Assembly (NCBI GenBank): GCA_003246455.1
Contig: QKAF01000093.1
Coordinates: 1-64,000 of the forward strand
Reading direction: 5' to 3'
Source of the DNA: Bacteroidota bacterium
GTDB lineage: Bacteria; Bacteroidota; Ignavibacteria; SZUA-365
DNA: 64,000 bases
Shown here one piece after another: positions 50,837 to 59,256 of the stretch; the first letter of the stretch is position 1; the number at the start of each line of letters is the position of its first letter. Position numbers and translations under genes: made by a program. Under the pieces are notes generated by a model that saw only the letters and a program-made list of their open reading frames with translations, was not told where the DNA came from and searched no databases.

Positions 50837-52071
50837 CATGTATACACCCGGCCCGAAATCTCCTGCACTTCGCCGTCGAGCGATGCCAGCAGCGCGGCGT
50901 ACGCGCCGGCATGCGCCTGCCAGGAAAAATGCTCCCGGATACGTCCGCGCGCTTCGAGCGCCTGGCGCTGCATTTCGCGGAGCCGTTCGAACACCTCGAG
51001 GATCGCGGCGGCGATTTCCTCCGGCGCGCTGCTCATCAGCGGCCGTACCGCGGCCCCGAGAGCCAGGAGATCCGGCACGACACCCGCATGAGCGCCGGCA
51101 ATCAGCGGCAGACCCGCCGCCGCCGCTTCCAGCGTCACCAGCCCGAAGGATTCGTGCTGTGAAGGCTGGACGGCGACATGTATGTCGCGCAGCATCGCCT
51201 GCAGCGCGGGAGGGGATATCCAGCCGATGAATTCAATGGCGTCATCGACGCCGAGAGTTTTCGTGAGCCGGCGGAACTCCTTCAGAAGATAGCCGTCGCC
51301 CGCCACGGTCAGCCGAAGTTCCGGACCGCCTCCGTCGCGGACGAGCGGAACGGCGCGCAGCAGCGCTTCGACATGCTTGCTGTACTGATCGAGACGCGAG
51401 ACGCAGATGCAGTGCAGCGGCGGCGGCACGGGAGGATCGGCCGCGGGACGAGCATCCTCGACCGCGAGGGGAACCAGGCGGACCTCCTTTTCCGGAAGGA
51501 GATGTTCCAGCTCCACCGTCTGCATTCTGCACTGACTGATGACGGTGTCGGCGGTTCCGAGCTGCTCGAGCAGCCATGTGCGCAGTGCTGCCAGCCCGTC
51601 CATCCTCATCGACCCCAGCGTTTCATTCTCGTCTATCCACAGCGGCACTCCCAGTTCCCTGGCAGCGAAGCGCGCGAGCGGCGTCGCCGCATGCATGTAG
51701 TGCACGAGAACGGCATCGAAGCCGTGGATCCGCAGCTGCGTCCGAAGCCAGCGTCTCTGCTGCCAGAGGTAGAGTCGCGGATTGATCCGCCAGCCGAGGA
51801 CGTCAGGCAGCGTCAGGCAACGCCGATGAAGAACGGTGACGTGCGGGAAGGGCTGCTCCTGACGCCTGAGCCTGTAAAGGATACGGAACCAGCGCCGGTC
51901 ATAGCCGCCGAACAGCAGATTTTTCAGCCGCGGCAGCGTCCGGAGCAGGGAGACCACTGTCACATCGGCGACGCCGTCGAGCGACTGCAGGTGGGCGAGC
52001 ATCCAGGCCGCCGGACTCCTCTCGGCGTCAACGGGGTACCTGTCGGTAATTATCAGGAGACGTTTTCCCAT
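50836..52071 (-). CDS. GT4-type glycosyltransferase
   Basis: 411 residues of a GT-B retaining glycosyltransferase: KRLLIITDRYPVDAERSPAAWM; acceptor half FDAVLVHYMHAATPLARFAA; donor half CICVSRLDQYSKHVEALLRAV and LTVAGDGYLLKEFRRL; EFIGWISPPALQAML; and the EX7E motif in HESFGLVTLEAAAAGLPLIAG. It transfers a sugar from a nucleotide-sugar, probably for envelope polysaccharide. ATG 52071 overlaps the AroB-AroA stop (ATGA), so the two are translated together. That is unexpected for a shikimate enzyme. Confidence 0.92.
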   Translation of the reverse strand: MGKRLLIITDRYPVDAERSPAAWMLAHLQSLDGVADVTVVSLLRTLPRLKNLLFGGYDRRWFRILYRLRRQEQPFPHVTVLHRRCLTLPDVLGWRINPRLYLWQQRRWLRTQLRIHGFDAVLVHYMHAATPLARFAARELGVPLWIDENETLGSMRMDGLAALRTWLLEQLGTADTVISQCRMQTVELEHLLPEKEVRLVPLAVEDARPAADPPVPPPLHCICVSRLDQYSKHVEALLRAVPLVRDGGGPELRLTVAGDGYLLKEFRRLTKTLGVDDAIEFIGWISPPALQAMLRDIHVAVQPSQHESFGLVTLEAAAAGLPLIAGAHAGVVPDLLALGAAVRPLMSSAPEEIAAAILEVFERLREMQRQALEARGRIREHFSWQAHAGAYAALLASLDGEVQEISGRVYT

Positions 52072-54371
52072 CAGCGGTCCTGCGGCTGCGGGCGAAGCGA
52101 CCAGCCGGCGCGTCGTGCGTCGTCCCAAAACCGCGGATACGACTTGGTTACCGTCCATGGATGATCGAGGACAACGGGACCCTGGGTCACCAGGGTCAGC
52201 AGGGTTCCCGCCATGACGAGGCGATGATCGCCCCAGGTCGAAAACAGGACGTCCTGCAGAATCATCTCCGTTCCCGGTTCGAGCGTCAGTCCGTCGCTTC
52301 GTGCTTCGACCTTCACGCCCACCGACCGCAGCGACTCGACGAACGCATCGATGCGGTTCGACTCCTTGTTGCGCAGATGCGCGGCACCGGTGAATGTCAC
52401 GGGATAGGTTTCGGAGAGGGCTGCGATCGTCAGCACCGGGAGGAGGTCCGGAACAAGAGAAAGGTCGATGGTCTGCGGCGCGCGCCGGGCTTCGCGTACC
52501 GCGGCAAGATACTGTTCGACGGTGCCGTCGGGCTGCCGCGGGATGCGCGCCTTCTGCCCGGCTTCCACCGGGTGTCCGAGATAGTGCGCGACGCGCCACA
52601 CGGCACTGGAGCTTTCATCGGTGCCGACGTCGATGGTGCGTTTCTCGTTGAGCCGCTCGGTCTGGTTCAGCGCGATCAGATCCCCGTGCGCGATCGTCTC
52701 CACTCCCGCTTCCTCGAGCATGGCGATGGTCATATCGAGGTACGAGCGGCTGACCGGTTCGGCGAGGAGACGGATGGTGATGGGCGATTCCGCTCCGACC
52801 GAAAGCAGTGCGAGCGCGGAAGCGAACTGCGAGGAGGCGGAAGGATCCACCGAAAAAACCTGCGGCATCTCCCGCCAGCCGCGCACGACATAGCCCTGTC
52901 CCGAGAGGTCGCTGAACGGTTCGATCGTCGCACCGCCGCTGCGAAGCGCACGGAGCAGCGGCTCATGCGGCCGCTGCATCAGTGCGGGCGAAAGCAGGAA
53001 TTTCGTGGGTTTCACATTGGTGCAGCAGAGCGCGAGCAGAAACCGGAACGTCGTTCCACCTTCGCAGACGAACACGGTCCGATCGCTCTCGTCGGTTTCG
53101 ACGCGGAGTTCCCTGTTGAGATTGTCGACCACATAACCCCGGTCCGTTTCGGCGATCGGATACCCCAGGCCACGCAGCGCGCGGAGCATGCATCGCACGT
53201 CATCGGCATCGCTCCTGCCGTTGATGACCGTACGGCCCATCCGCTGTGCCGCGATGATGAGCGCGCGGTTCAGCTCGGATTTGCTCGCCTCGATGGTGAG
53301 CGGCACGACCCGCGGCGTCGCGAGACGAACGCGTACCGGGGTGTTCGCGAATGCATCCATGCTGCGCCGCAGCGCGTCGATCCACTCCGCCGCGGAGACA
53401 TCCGCAAGGACCACCGGATCGCCGATATCGCGCAGCAGCACCGAGCGAAGTTTTTCGTCGCTGCGTTTCTTGTCCCGGAGGATGGCCCCTTCGAGCACAC
53501 CGTCGCGAGGGAGCGCGGGGAGAGGAAGCAGCAGCGGAAAGAGCGTCTCGCGGCAGTGCGCTGCCGCATCGGCAGGCAGTCCATGCGACTGCGAGAGTTC
53601 GAGTCCGGCCGCCATGCCCCAGGCGACCGCGGCCCCGTGGCTGACGCCTGTGGTCAGTTCCAGGGCGTGCGCCAGCGTGTGGCCGAGATTGAGCACCGTG
53701 CGTATCCCCTGTTCCTCCCGCGGATCCTGCGCCACGATACGCTGCTTTATTCCCACCGCATGTTCGATGATTCGTCCGAGACGATCCTGCACCTGCGCGA
53801 ACGGCGCGAACGTCAGCGTTTCCATCTCCTCGCCCGTCAGCGCCACGACGCTCGCCCTGTCCCCGAGCCACAGCGCCTTGAGCAGTTCGACCATGCCGTC
53901 GCGCCGGAGCGGAATCGGAAGGGTCGCCAGGAATTCCTCCACCAGCAGCACGCGTTCGGCGGGATAGAAGGTGCCGAGCTGGTTCTTGGCGCTGCCGAGA
54001 TTCACCGCCGTCTTCCCGCCATGCGCGGAATCGACCATCGCGACCATCGTCGTCGGGATGTGCCACAAACCGACACCCCGCCAGAGTATGCTCGCGAGGA
54101 ACCCGACCGCATCGCCGATGCTCCCGCCACCCACGGCGACAAGCGTCAGCGGCTTGCTCGAACGGCGATGGAGCACATGGCCCGCGAGATCCTCGACACC
54201 GGCGAGAGTCTTGAGTTTTTCTCCCGCGTCGACCAGCACCGGGTGGTCGAATCGCGCAAGCACCTCCCGCGGAAGGCGGCGGTCGGCGACGACAACGGCA
54301 TGCGCCGGCAGGGAAAGCTCGTTCAGTGTGGCGATGCGCTCAAGCAAGCTGCTGCTGTCCTGTTCCTGCAT
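52071..54371 (-). CDS. aroBA: Fused 3-dehydroquinate synthase / EPSP synthase (AroB-AroA)
   Basis: 766 residues in one frame. Residues 1 to about 345 are AroB: TLVAVGGGSIGDAVGFLAS, LWHIPTTMVAMVDSAHGGKTAVNLGSAKNQLGTFYP, GMVELLKALW (metal Glu, Lys), LNLGHTLAHALE and VSHGAAVAWGM (metal His). From about 350 is AroA: IEASKSELNRALIIA, EGGTTFRFLLAL, RPHEPLLRAL, VDPSASSQFASALAL, DESSSAVWRVAH, VPDLLPVLTI (catalytic Asp), HLRNKESNRI, TWGDHRLVMAG and KSYPRFWDD. Both halves keep their key residues though the sequences are divergent. They catalyse steps 2 and 6 of the shikimate pathway. ATG 54371 has AGGA upstream and a TATATT at 54406; an in-frame ATG at 54437 is less likely. Confidence 0.92.
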   Translation of the reverse strand: MQEQDSSSLLERIATLNELSLPAHAVVVADRRLPREVLARFDHPVLVDAGEKLKTLAGVEDLAGHVLHRRSSKPLTLVAVGGGSIGDAVGFLASILWRGVGLWHIPTTMVAMVDSAHGGKTAVNLGSAKNQLGTFYPAERVLLVEEFLATLPIPLRRDGMVELLKALWLGDRASVVALTGEEMETLTFAPFAQVQDRLGRIIEHAVGIKQRIVAQDPREEQGIRTVLNLGHTLAHALELTTGVSHGAAVAWGMAAGLELSQSHGLPADAAAHCRETLFPLLLPLPALPRDGVLEGAILRDKKRSDEKLRSVLLRDIGDPVVLADVSAAEWIDALRRSMDAFANTPVRVRLATPRVVPLTIEASKSELNRALIIAAQRMGRTVINGRSDADDVRCMLRALRGLGYPIAETDRGYVVDNLNRELRVETDESDRTVFVCEGGTTFRFLLALCCTNVKPTKFLLSPALMQRPHEPLLRALRSGGATIEPFSDLSGQGYVVRGWREMPQVFSVDPSASSQFASALALLSVGAESPITIRLLAEPVSRSYLDMTIAMLEEAGVETIAHGDLIALNQTERLNEKRTIDVGTDESSSAVWRVAHYLGHPVEAGQKARIPRQPDGTVEQYLAAVREARRAPQTIDLSLVPDLLPVLTIAALSETYPVTFTGAAHLRNKESNRIDAFVESLRSVGVKVEARSDGLTLEPGTEMILQDVLFSTWGDHRLVMAGTLLTLVTQGPVVLDHPWTVTKSYPRFWDDARRAGWSLRPQPQDR

Positions 54372-54405
54372 GATGACGATCCTGTGATTTCGGGAGGCTC
54401 GGTGG

Positions 54406-54411
54406 AATATA
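54406..54411 (-). promoter_or_regulatory. -10-like TATATT of aroBA
   Basis: Minus strand CTTTTCGTATATTCC, about 35 bases upstream of ATG 54371. It supports the shorter start, because the longer one would begin before this element. Confidence 0.35.
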
Positions 54412-54453
54412 CGAAAAGGTTTCGTGACGCCGCTCATGCGGCCATGAATGACA

Positions 54454-54479
54454 CAGGGCGGATTTGTGAATCCGCCCTG
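54454..54479. terminator. Perfect stem-loop between M16 gene and aroBA
   Basis: 11-base arms CAGGGCGGATT/AATCCGCCCTG with a TGTG loop, 30 bases past the M16 stop. There is no T-run, so it may be a weak terminator or an RNA 3'-end stabiliser. Confidence 0.5.
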
Positions 54480-54508
54480 CGATGTGACTGCGACCGATGA
54501 AGCCGGGA

Positions 54509-56014
54509 TTACCGGAACATCTCTTCCACCGGCACGATGCGGATTTTCGCATCCGTGAACGGCAGCGGGTAAACCTCGATGGCCTTGTCTTCCTCGAGCA
54601 CCTCGTCGGGCTTGGGCGTCTCGTAGGTGACCGGGCTGGGACTGTTCGCAACCAGCTCCGCCTTGAAGGCTTCAGCATCCGCGGTGACGACGCCGAACTT
54701 GATGTTCTTCACCTGGAGGTGCTTGCGAATCGCGGCGTTGACCTTTTCCAGCGTGAGTTCGCCGATCTTGCGGCGGAACAGTTCGATATAGTCTCCGTGA
54801 ATTCCGTAGAACTTGCTGTCGACCGCGTAGCCCAGGCGCTCCGACGTCGTCGTGGCATACTGCAGGGCATACTTGTCGAGGAATTTCTGCGTGAGCTCAA
54901 ACTGCTCCCTGGTCATGCCGCTGTCTATCACGTGCTGCAGTTCCCGGATCGCGGCACGGAGCGCGAAATGGCGATGCACGTGCTGAACCGGACGAATCCA
55001 CACTTCGAAGAGCTGCTGACGGCGCGCGTTGTTCGTCTCCGGCATCTGCCGCCGTCCGCCGTTCGGGAAGATCTCGATGTAGGAGTAATCCCCGTAGTTC
55101 ATCCCGCGGGCTTCGCGAATCACCTGGTAGAGATGCGACGCGGAATTCCGGTGTTCGCCGAACCAGGAGTTGAACAGCGCGAGCGCGTAGAAATCCTCAT
55201 CGCCCCGGAGGACGGAAATAGGGAAGCCGAAGCTGATCGCGGTGGCGTCGCACTCTTTTTCCACCATCAGCATTTCGAAACCGTCGATGGGCGCGACCGC
55301 CGGCGGATCGGGCTGCTGGGGCATTCCCTCGGGAAGCGCCTTCAGGTCTTTCTCCAGACGTGCTACGAGCGTCTGGTCGTAGCCGCCGCCGAGTCCGATC
55401 ACGAAGTTGTCGCGCGTGTACCACTTCGCGTAAAACGCGCGCACATCGTCGATCGTGATCGCGTCGAGGCTGCTGAGCGTTCCCTCGTTGAGATGCCCGT
55501 AATGGGTGCCGGCGTACACGAAGTCATGGAACACCGCCTTGCCGAGTTCCTCGTCGTTGGCGTACCGGAGGGATTTCTCGATCCCGTTGCGCAGGTCGGT
55601 CTTGATGCGCTGGAAATCCTCGTCCCTGAAACCGGGATGAAGGATCGCGTCGGTCAGGAGTTCGTAGTATTCGTCGATGTTGTCCCGGTGCACCCGTCCG
55701 CGGATGACGGTCATTTCCTTGTCCACGTTCGCCCCGTAGCCGGCGGCCATCGGATAGAGCGCTTCCATGATGTCTTCATATCCGCGCTTCTCGCTGCCGC
55801 CTTCGGTCATGAGCATGGCCGTGAGGTTGGCGAGCCCTTCTTTTCCCGCGGGGTCACACTGCGCGCCGACCTTGAACCAGATATTGAAAGAAATGGTGGG
55901 ATCGTCTTTCACCGGAAGCAGAACCACGTTTTCGGAAGAAGGTACACTGCATGCGCTCATGAGCAGAACAACCGCAAAAATGATGAATGAGGAATGGGTG
56001 ATGCGCGTTTTCAT
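54509..56014 (-). CDS. M16 peptidase-like lipoprotein, catalytically silent partner
   Basis: 501 residues with a lipobox signal (FAVVLLMSAC). It has the M16 fold (PTISFNIWFKVGAQCDPAGKEGLANLTAMLMTEGG, RDNFVIGLGGGYD, SFGFPISVLRGDEDFYALALFNSW, YGDYSYIE), but where active members have HXXEH it reads GLANLTAML, so the zinc site is missing. In two-component M16B proteases one chain supplies zinc and the other substrate binding. This looks like the binding partner of the next gene, which begins upstream and ends two bases before this start. Confidence 0.88.
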   Translation of the reverse strand: MKTRITHSSFIIFAVVLLMSACSVPSSENVVLLPVKDDPTISFNIWFKVGAQCDPAGKEGLANLTAMLMTEGGSEKRGYEDIMEALYPMAAGYGANVDKEMTVIRGRVHRDNIDEYYELLTDAILHPGFRDEDFQRIKTDLRNGIEKSLRYANDEELGKAVFHDFVYAGTHYGHLNEGTLSSLDAITIDDVRAFYAKWYTRDNFVIGLGGGYDQTLVARLEKDLKALPEGMPQQPDPPAVAPIDGFEMLMVEKECDATAISFGFPISVLRGDEDFYALALFNSWFGEHRNSASHLYQVIREARGMNYGDYSYIEIFPNGGRRQMPETNNARRQQLFEVWIRPVQHVHRHFALRAAIRELQHVIDSGMTREQFELTQKFLDKYALQYATTTSERLGYAVDSKFYGIHGDYIELFRRKIGELTLEKVNAAIRKHLQVKNIKFGVVTADAEAFKAELVANSPSPVTYETPKPDEVLEEDKAIEVYPLPFTDAKIRIVPVEEMFR

Positions 56015-56016
56015 GG

Positions 56017-57354
56017 TCAGTCCCTCCCCTGCAGCGTGGCAATGGTGCGATGCGCCGGCGTGAGATACGTCGCCACCGCTTTCTGGATGTCCTCCGCGGT
56101 CACGGCGTCGTACGCCGCGTACAGGACGTTCACCACCTCGATACCGCCGGTGATGGCCACGAGGCGCGCGAGACGGCCGGCGACCTTGTCCGGAGTGTCA
56201 AGATTCATGAGAAAAGAGTATTTAAGTCTTTTCTTTACATTCTCGAGCTTCCGCGCGGGAACGGGCGCGTCGCGAAACGTCGCGACGGTACGGTCGATCT
56301 CGGCGAGCACGTACGGGAGGTCTTTCGCGTCCTTCACCATCGCGTAGATCGACCAGAGGCCCGGGTCCCGGTTCAGATCGAAGTCCGCGCTGATGAACTG
56401 CACCTTCTGCTCCTGCAGCACGAGTTTCTTGTAGATCTCGCTGGTCTCGCCGAACAGCAGGTCGTCGAGCATCGAACCGGCGACCATCAGGCGGTTCGTC
56501 GGGTCGAGCGCGGCGGCCTTGTACGAGACGATCATCAGCGGCAGCGTCTTTCCCTCATAGCGGACCGCCACCTTCCGTTCTGCCGTCTGCGCGGGTTCCG
56601 CGGGAATCGCGGGGGCAACGTAGCCTTTCTTCCAGCCGCCGTAGTAGTTCCGGATCATCTCGAGCGCTTTTTTCGCGTCGAAATCCCCCGCCAGCAGCAG
56701 GACGACGTTCTCCGGACGATAGTAGCGCTGGAAAAACTCCTTGCTGTAGGCGTACATCGTCGGCATGGCCTTGATGTCGGCTTCGTAGCCCATCGTGGTA
56801 TGTCCGTAGGTGTGCCTGGTGAACGCCGTCTCCTGCAGCGCTTCGATCAGCACCTCCCAGGGACTTGTCCGGTTCTTCCGGTACTCTCCGTACACGGCGC
56901 CCGCCTCGGTCTGGAACGGCGCCTCCGCGTAGTCGAGATACTGGAAGCGATCGCTTTCAAGCTTGATCACCGTTTCGAGATCCTGCGACGCGAAGGAAAG
57001 ATGATAGGCCGTGAGATCGTCGGTCGTGTACGCGTTGGCGTCCGCGCCCATGGCCGTCACCATCCGGTCGTACACCGAGGACGGATAATTCTTCGTACCG
57101 CGGAACATCATATGTTCGAAAAAATGCGCGAAACCGGTTTTCCCCGTCTCGAATTCGTCACGGGATCCGGTGCGCACGATGCTGTAGTAGGACATGAGTC
57201 CGCCGCTGGACATCGGGATCATCACGACCTTCAGTCCGTTTTCAAGCGTGTGCGTTTCCCATGCGTAGGGGAACACACCATTACCGCCCGGTGCCGCGTT
57301 CATGACACCTCCCGTCAATGCGTAGGCAAGCATGACATACACTAGTAGTTTCAC
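56017..57354 (-). CDS. M16 zinc metallopeptidase, active subunit
   Basis: 445 residues from GTG 57354 (AAGGAG site 5 bases upstream; signal VYVMLAYALTGGVMNA). It contains the inverted zinc motif HFFEH (His77, Glu80, His81), the downstream zinc Glu region (ETVIKLESDRF, AGAVYGEYRKNR) and the partner-half motif VVLLLAGDFDAKKALEMI. Likely a periplasmic peptidase of the M16B type, forming a heterodimer with the adjacent zinc-less chain. Longer starts up to 57474 are open but lack a signal peptide. Confidence 0.92.
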   Translation of the reverse strand: MKLLVYVMLAYALTGGVMNAAPGGNGVFPYAWETHTLENGLKVVMIPMSSGGLMSYYSIVRTGSRDEFETGKTGFAHFFEHMMFRGTKNYPSSVYDRMVTAMGADANAYTTDDLTAYHLSFASQDLETVIKLESDRFQYLDYAEAPFQTEAGAVYGEYRKNRTSPWEVLIEALQETAFTRHTYGHTTMGYEADIKAMPTMYAYSKEFFQRYYRPENVVLLLAGDFDAKKALEMIRNYYGGWKKGYVAPAIPAEPAQTAERKVAVRYEGKTLPLMIVSYKAAALDPTNRLMVAGSMLDDLLFGETSEIYKKLVLQEQKVQFISADFDLNRDPGLWSIYAMVKDAKDLPYVLAEIDRTVATFRDAPVPARKLENVKKRLKYSFLMNLDTPDKVAGRLARLVAITGGIEVVNVLYAAYDAVTAEDIQKAVATYLTPAHRTIATLQGRD

Positions 57355-57409
57355 AAAGACTCCTTCTTTCATTCGGAAACGACAGAAGCGCTCGATGGAG
57401 CGTTCTCGT

Positions 57410-57438
57410 AATCTATTGAAAGCGCATCGATCCGACAA
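57410..57438 (-). promoter_or_regulatory. Promoter of the M16 operon
   Basis: Minus strand: TTGTCG (57438-57433), 17-base spacer, TAGATT (57415-57410); start expected near 57403. The -35 element lies inside the first copy of the 29-bp repeat. Confidence 0.5.
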
Positions 57439-57510
57439 AGGGTAATATCTGTCCGGATATCCCCCGGCGACCATGATCCCATCCGATAATCGGTAACATC
57501 TGTCCGGATA
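57431..57510. repeat. Two imperfect 29-bp direct repeats, 51 bases apart
   Basis: 57431-57459 and 57482-57510 share 25 of 29 bases, ending in the identical ATCTGTCCGGATA. They lie in the divergent region between the M16 operon and the HTH-CHAD gene. They could be regulator-binding sites or a dispersed genomic repeat. Confidence 0.8.
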
Positions 57511-57667
57511 GCTCCATCCCTCGGCCGCGGTGCGCGGATTGCGGCGTGTGCTTCGTCGCGGATGGAATCGCGGGCGGCGAAAGCGAAGCGAATCCGCCGC
57601 TTGATTTCGTCAGCGGAATTCGGTAATCATAGCTGATACATCGACCACAGTTCGACAGCGGGAATCC
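57511..57667. other. Remainder of the divergent region before the HTH-CHAD gene
   Basis: No gene or clear promoter for the plus-strand gene is seen. The stretch 57530-57620 is GC-rich. An open frame crosses it on the minus strand but has no coding character. Confidence 0.4.
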
Positions 57668-59152
57668 ATGGCTCTCTCCCTCGACGAAACGCAGCGCACG
57701 CAGCTCCTTTCCCTCACCGGCGATTCCGTCACCGACGACGAGCGGCGGCGCAACGCGAAGATCGTCCTCGCCTACGCCGACGGCCTCGACACGCATGCCA
57801 TCGCGGCGGACTCCGGTCTGTCCGAAAGCCGCACCCGCTACTGGCGGGGCGTGTTCGAGAAGTACGGCATGGAAATGTTTGCCCCGGGCTTCGCTCCGAA
57901 GGTCGTCCGGCGGCAGAGTCCGGAAGCGGAGCGCCGGCACGGGCTGCAGCTGGAGGATGCGCAGCGCAGTGCGCTCACCGCGCTGCTGGCGAATGCGCAT
58001 GATGAAGATCTTCGGCGCCGCGCCGCCATCATCCTCGCCTACGCCGAAGGGAAAGAGACCGGGGCGATCGCGGAAATTGCGGGCCTGTCGCCCAGCCGCA
58101 CCCGCTACTGGCGAAAAGCCTTCGAGCGGGAGGGCATGGCGATGTTCGCTGCCGACTCCATGCAAAAGGAAGACGCGCCAGCCGGAAAGGAGCGGAAGAA
58201 ATCGAGTCCCGGTCTCCGACCGGACGACTCTTTCGCGGAGGCGGGCCGGAAGGTGCTGCGCATGTATTTCGAAGACATGCTCGAGCAGGAAGCCCACCCG
58301 GCGATGGACAGTGATCCCGAGGTCGTCCACAGGATGCGTGTCGCCACCCGGCGTCTTCGTTCGGCGTTCGGCATTTTCGACGGCGCGTTCACCGAGAAAT
58401 CGAAGCGGAAGTTCCGCCGCCCGCTGCGCAGCACCGGTCGGGCGCTCGGCCGCGTGAGGGATCTCGACGTGCTGCTGGAGAACATGCGCGGCTACGCCGC
58501 CTCGCTCGCGGCGGAGGACGCGGCATCGTTCGCGCCGCTGCTGCGCGCGTGGGAGGAAGAACGCATGGTGCATTACACCGCGCTGCGCACGTATCTCGAA
58601 AGCCCGATGTACAGGGATTTCCGCAGCGCGTTCCGCACGTTCGTCGACACGCAGGGCAGCGGAGCGGTCGAGGCCGGTGAGGTTGTCCCCGGAGTGCGCC
58701 GCCGCATCGCGCATATCGCGCCGGTGCTCATCCTCGAGCGGTATACGGATGTGCTGGCATTCGAGAACGGCCTGAGCCTGGCTTCGATCGACCTTCTGCA
58801 CCGTCTCCGCATTCAGAGCAAACGCCTGCGCTACACGATGGAATGTTTCTCCGAACTGCTTGGCGCGGGAGGACGGAAGGCCGTCCGCCAGGTCATCGAA
58901 CTGCAGGATTATCTCGGGGAGTTGCAGGATGGACAGGCCGCCAGCGACATGATCACCGATTTCGTCAGCGGGCTCGATGCACGGCAGTCTTCGCGTCCCA
59001 TGCAGGAACGCCTCAATCCCGCCCCGCTTCTCACCTACCTCGCCACGCGCGAATCACGCAAGCATGAGCTGATGCTCGGCTTCGCAGAGGCCTGGGCCGA
59101 TTTCAACTCGCCCGACATGCGCAAGCGGATGCTGCGCGCACTGCTGCGCTAA
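57668..59152 (+). CDS. Two tandem HTH units fused to a CHAD domain
   Basis: 494 residues. Residues about 4-71 and 93-157 are two copies of one unit: an N-terminal helix, then RRRNAKIVLAYADGLDTHAI/RRRAAIILAYAEGKETGAI, and a recognition helix LSESRTRYWRGVFEKYGMEMF/LSPSRTRYWRKAFEREGMAMF. This is the homeodomain-like HTH known from IS630-type transposases. After a charged linker, residues about 190-480 are a CHAD domain: histidine-and-arginine helices EVVHRMRVATRRLRSAFGIF and LHRLRIQSKRLRYTMECF, and basic patches (KSKRKFRRPLRSTGRALGRVRDLD). CHAD domains bind polyphosphate; the HTH units suggest DNA binding. It could link polyphosphate to DNA or transcription. No polyphosphate kinase is nearby. 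Confidence 0.88.
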   Translation: MALSLDETQRTQLLSLTGDSVTDDERRRNAKIVLAYADGLDTHAIAADSGLSESRTRYWRGVFEKYGMEMFAPGFAPKVVRRQSPEAERRHGLQLEDAQRSALTALLANAHDEDLRRRAAIILAYAEGKETGAIAEIAGLSPSRTRYWRKAFEREGMAMFAADSMQKEDAPAGKERKKSSPGLRPDDSFAEAGRKVLRMYFEDMLEQEAHPAMDSDPEVVHRMRVATRRLRSAFGIFDGAFTEKSKRKFRRPLRSTGRALGRVRDLDVLLENMRGYAASLAAEDAASFAPLLRAWEEERMVHYTALRTYLESPMYRDFRSAFRTFVDTQGSGAVEAGEVVPGVRRRIAHIAPVLILERYTDVLAFENGLSLASIDLLHRLRIQSKRLRYTMECFSELLGAGGRKAVRQVIELQDYLGELQDGQAASDMITDFVSGLDARQSSRPMQERLNPAPLLTYLATRESRKHELMLGFAEAWADFNSPDMRKRMLRALLR

Positions 59153-59185
59153 CCTGAGCGTTCGGACACGGACGTCGGGACATTT

Positions 59186-59213
59186 GTGCACCGGACGTGC
59201 ACCGGGTGTGCAC
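59186..59213. repeat. Three GTGCAC words at 11-bp spacing
   Basis: GTGCAC at 59186, 59197 and 59208, each a palindrome and part of an 11-bp unit (GTGCACCGGAC, GTGCACCGGGT, GTGCACACGAA). It lies between convergent genes. No T-run follows, so it is not a typical terminator. Confidence 0.7.
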
Positions 59214-59256
59214 ACGAAGACACGAGCCGCCCGCCCCCCCAACACAACGATTCGCG

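Noticed and set aside
57413-58801. Minus-strand frame of 462 residues over the HTH-CHAD gene, ending with two SGQ-LP peptides
   Set aside because: It is antisense to a clear gene. The peptide repeat is just the translated 29-bp DNA repeat.
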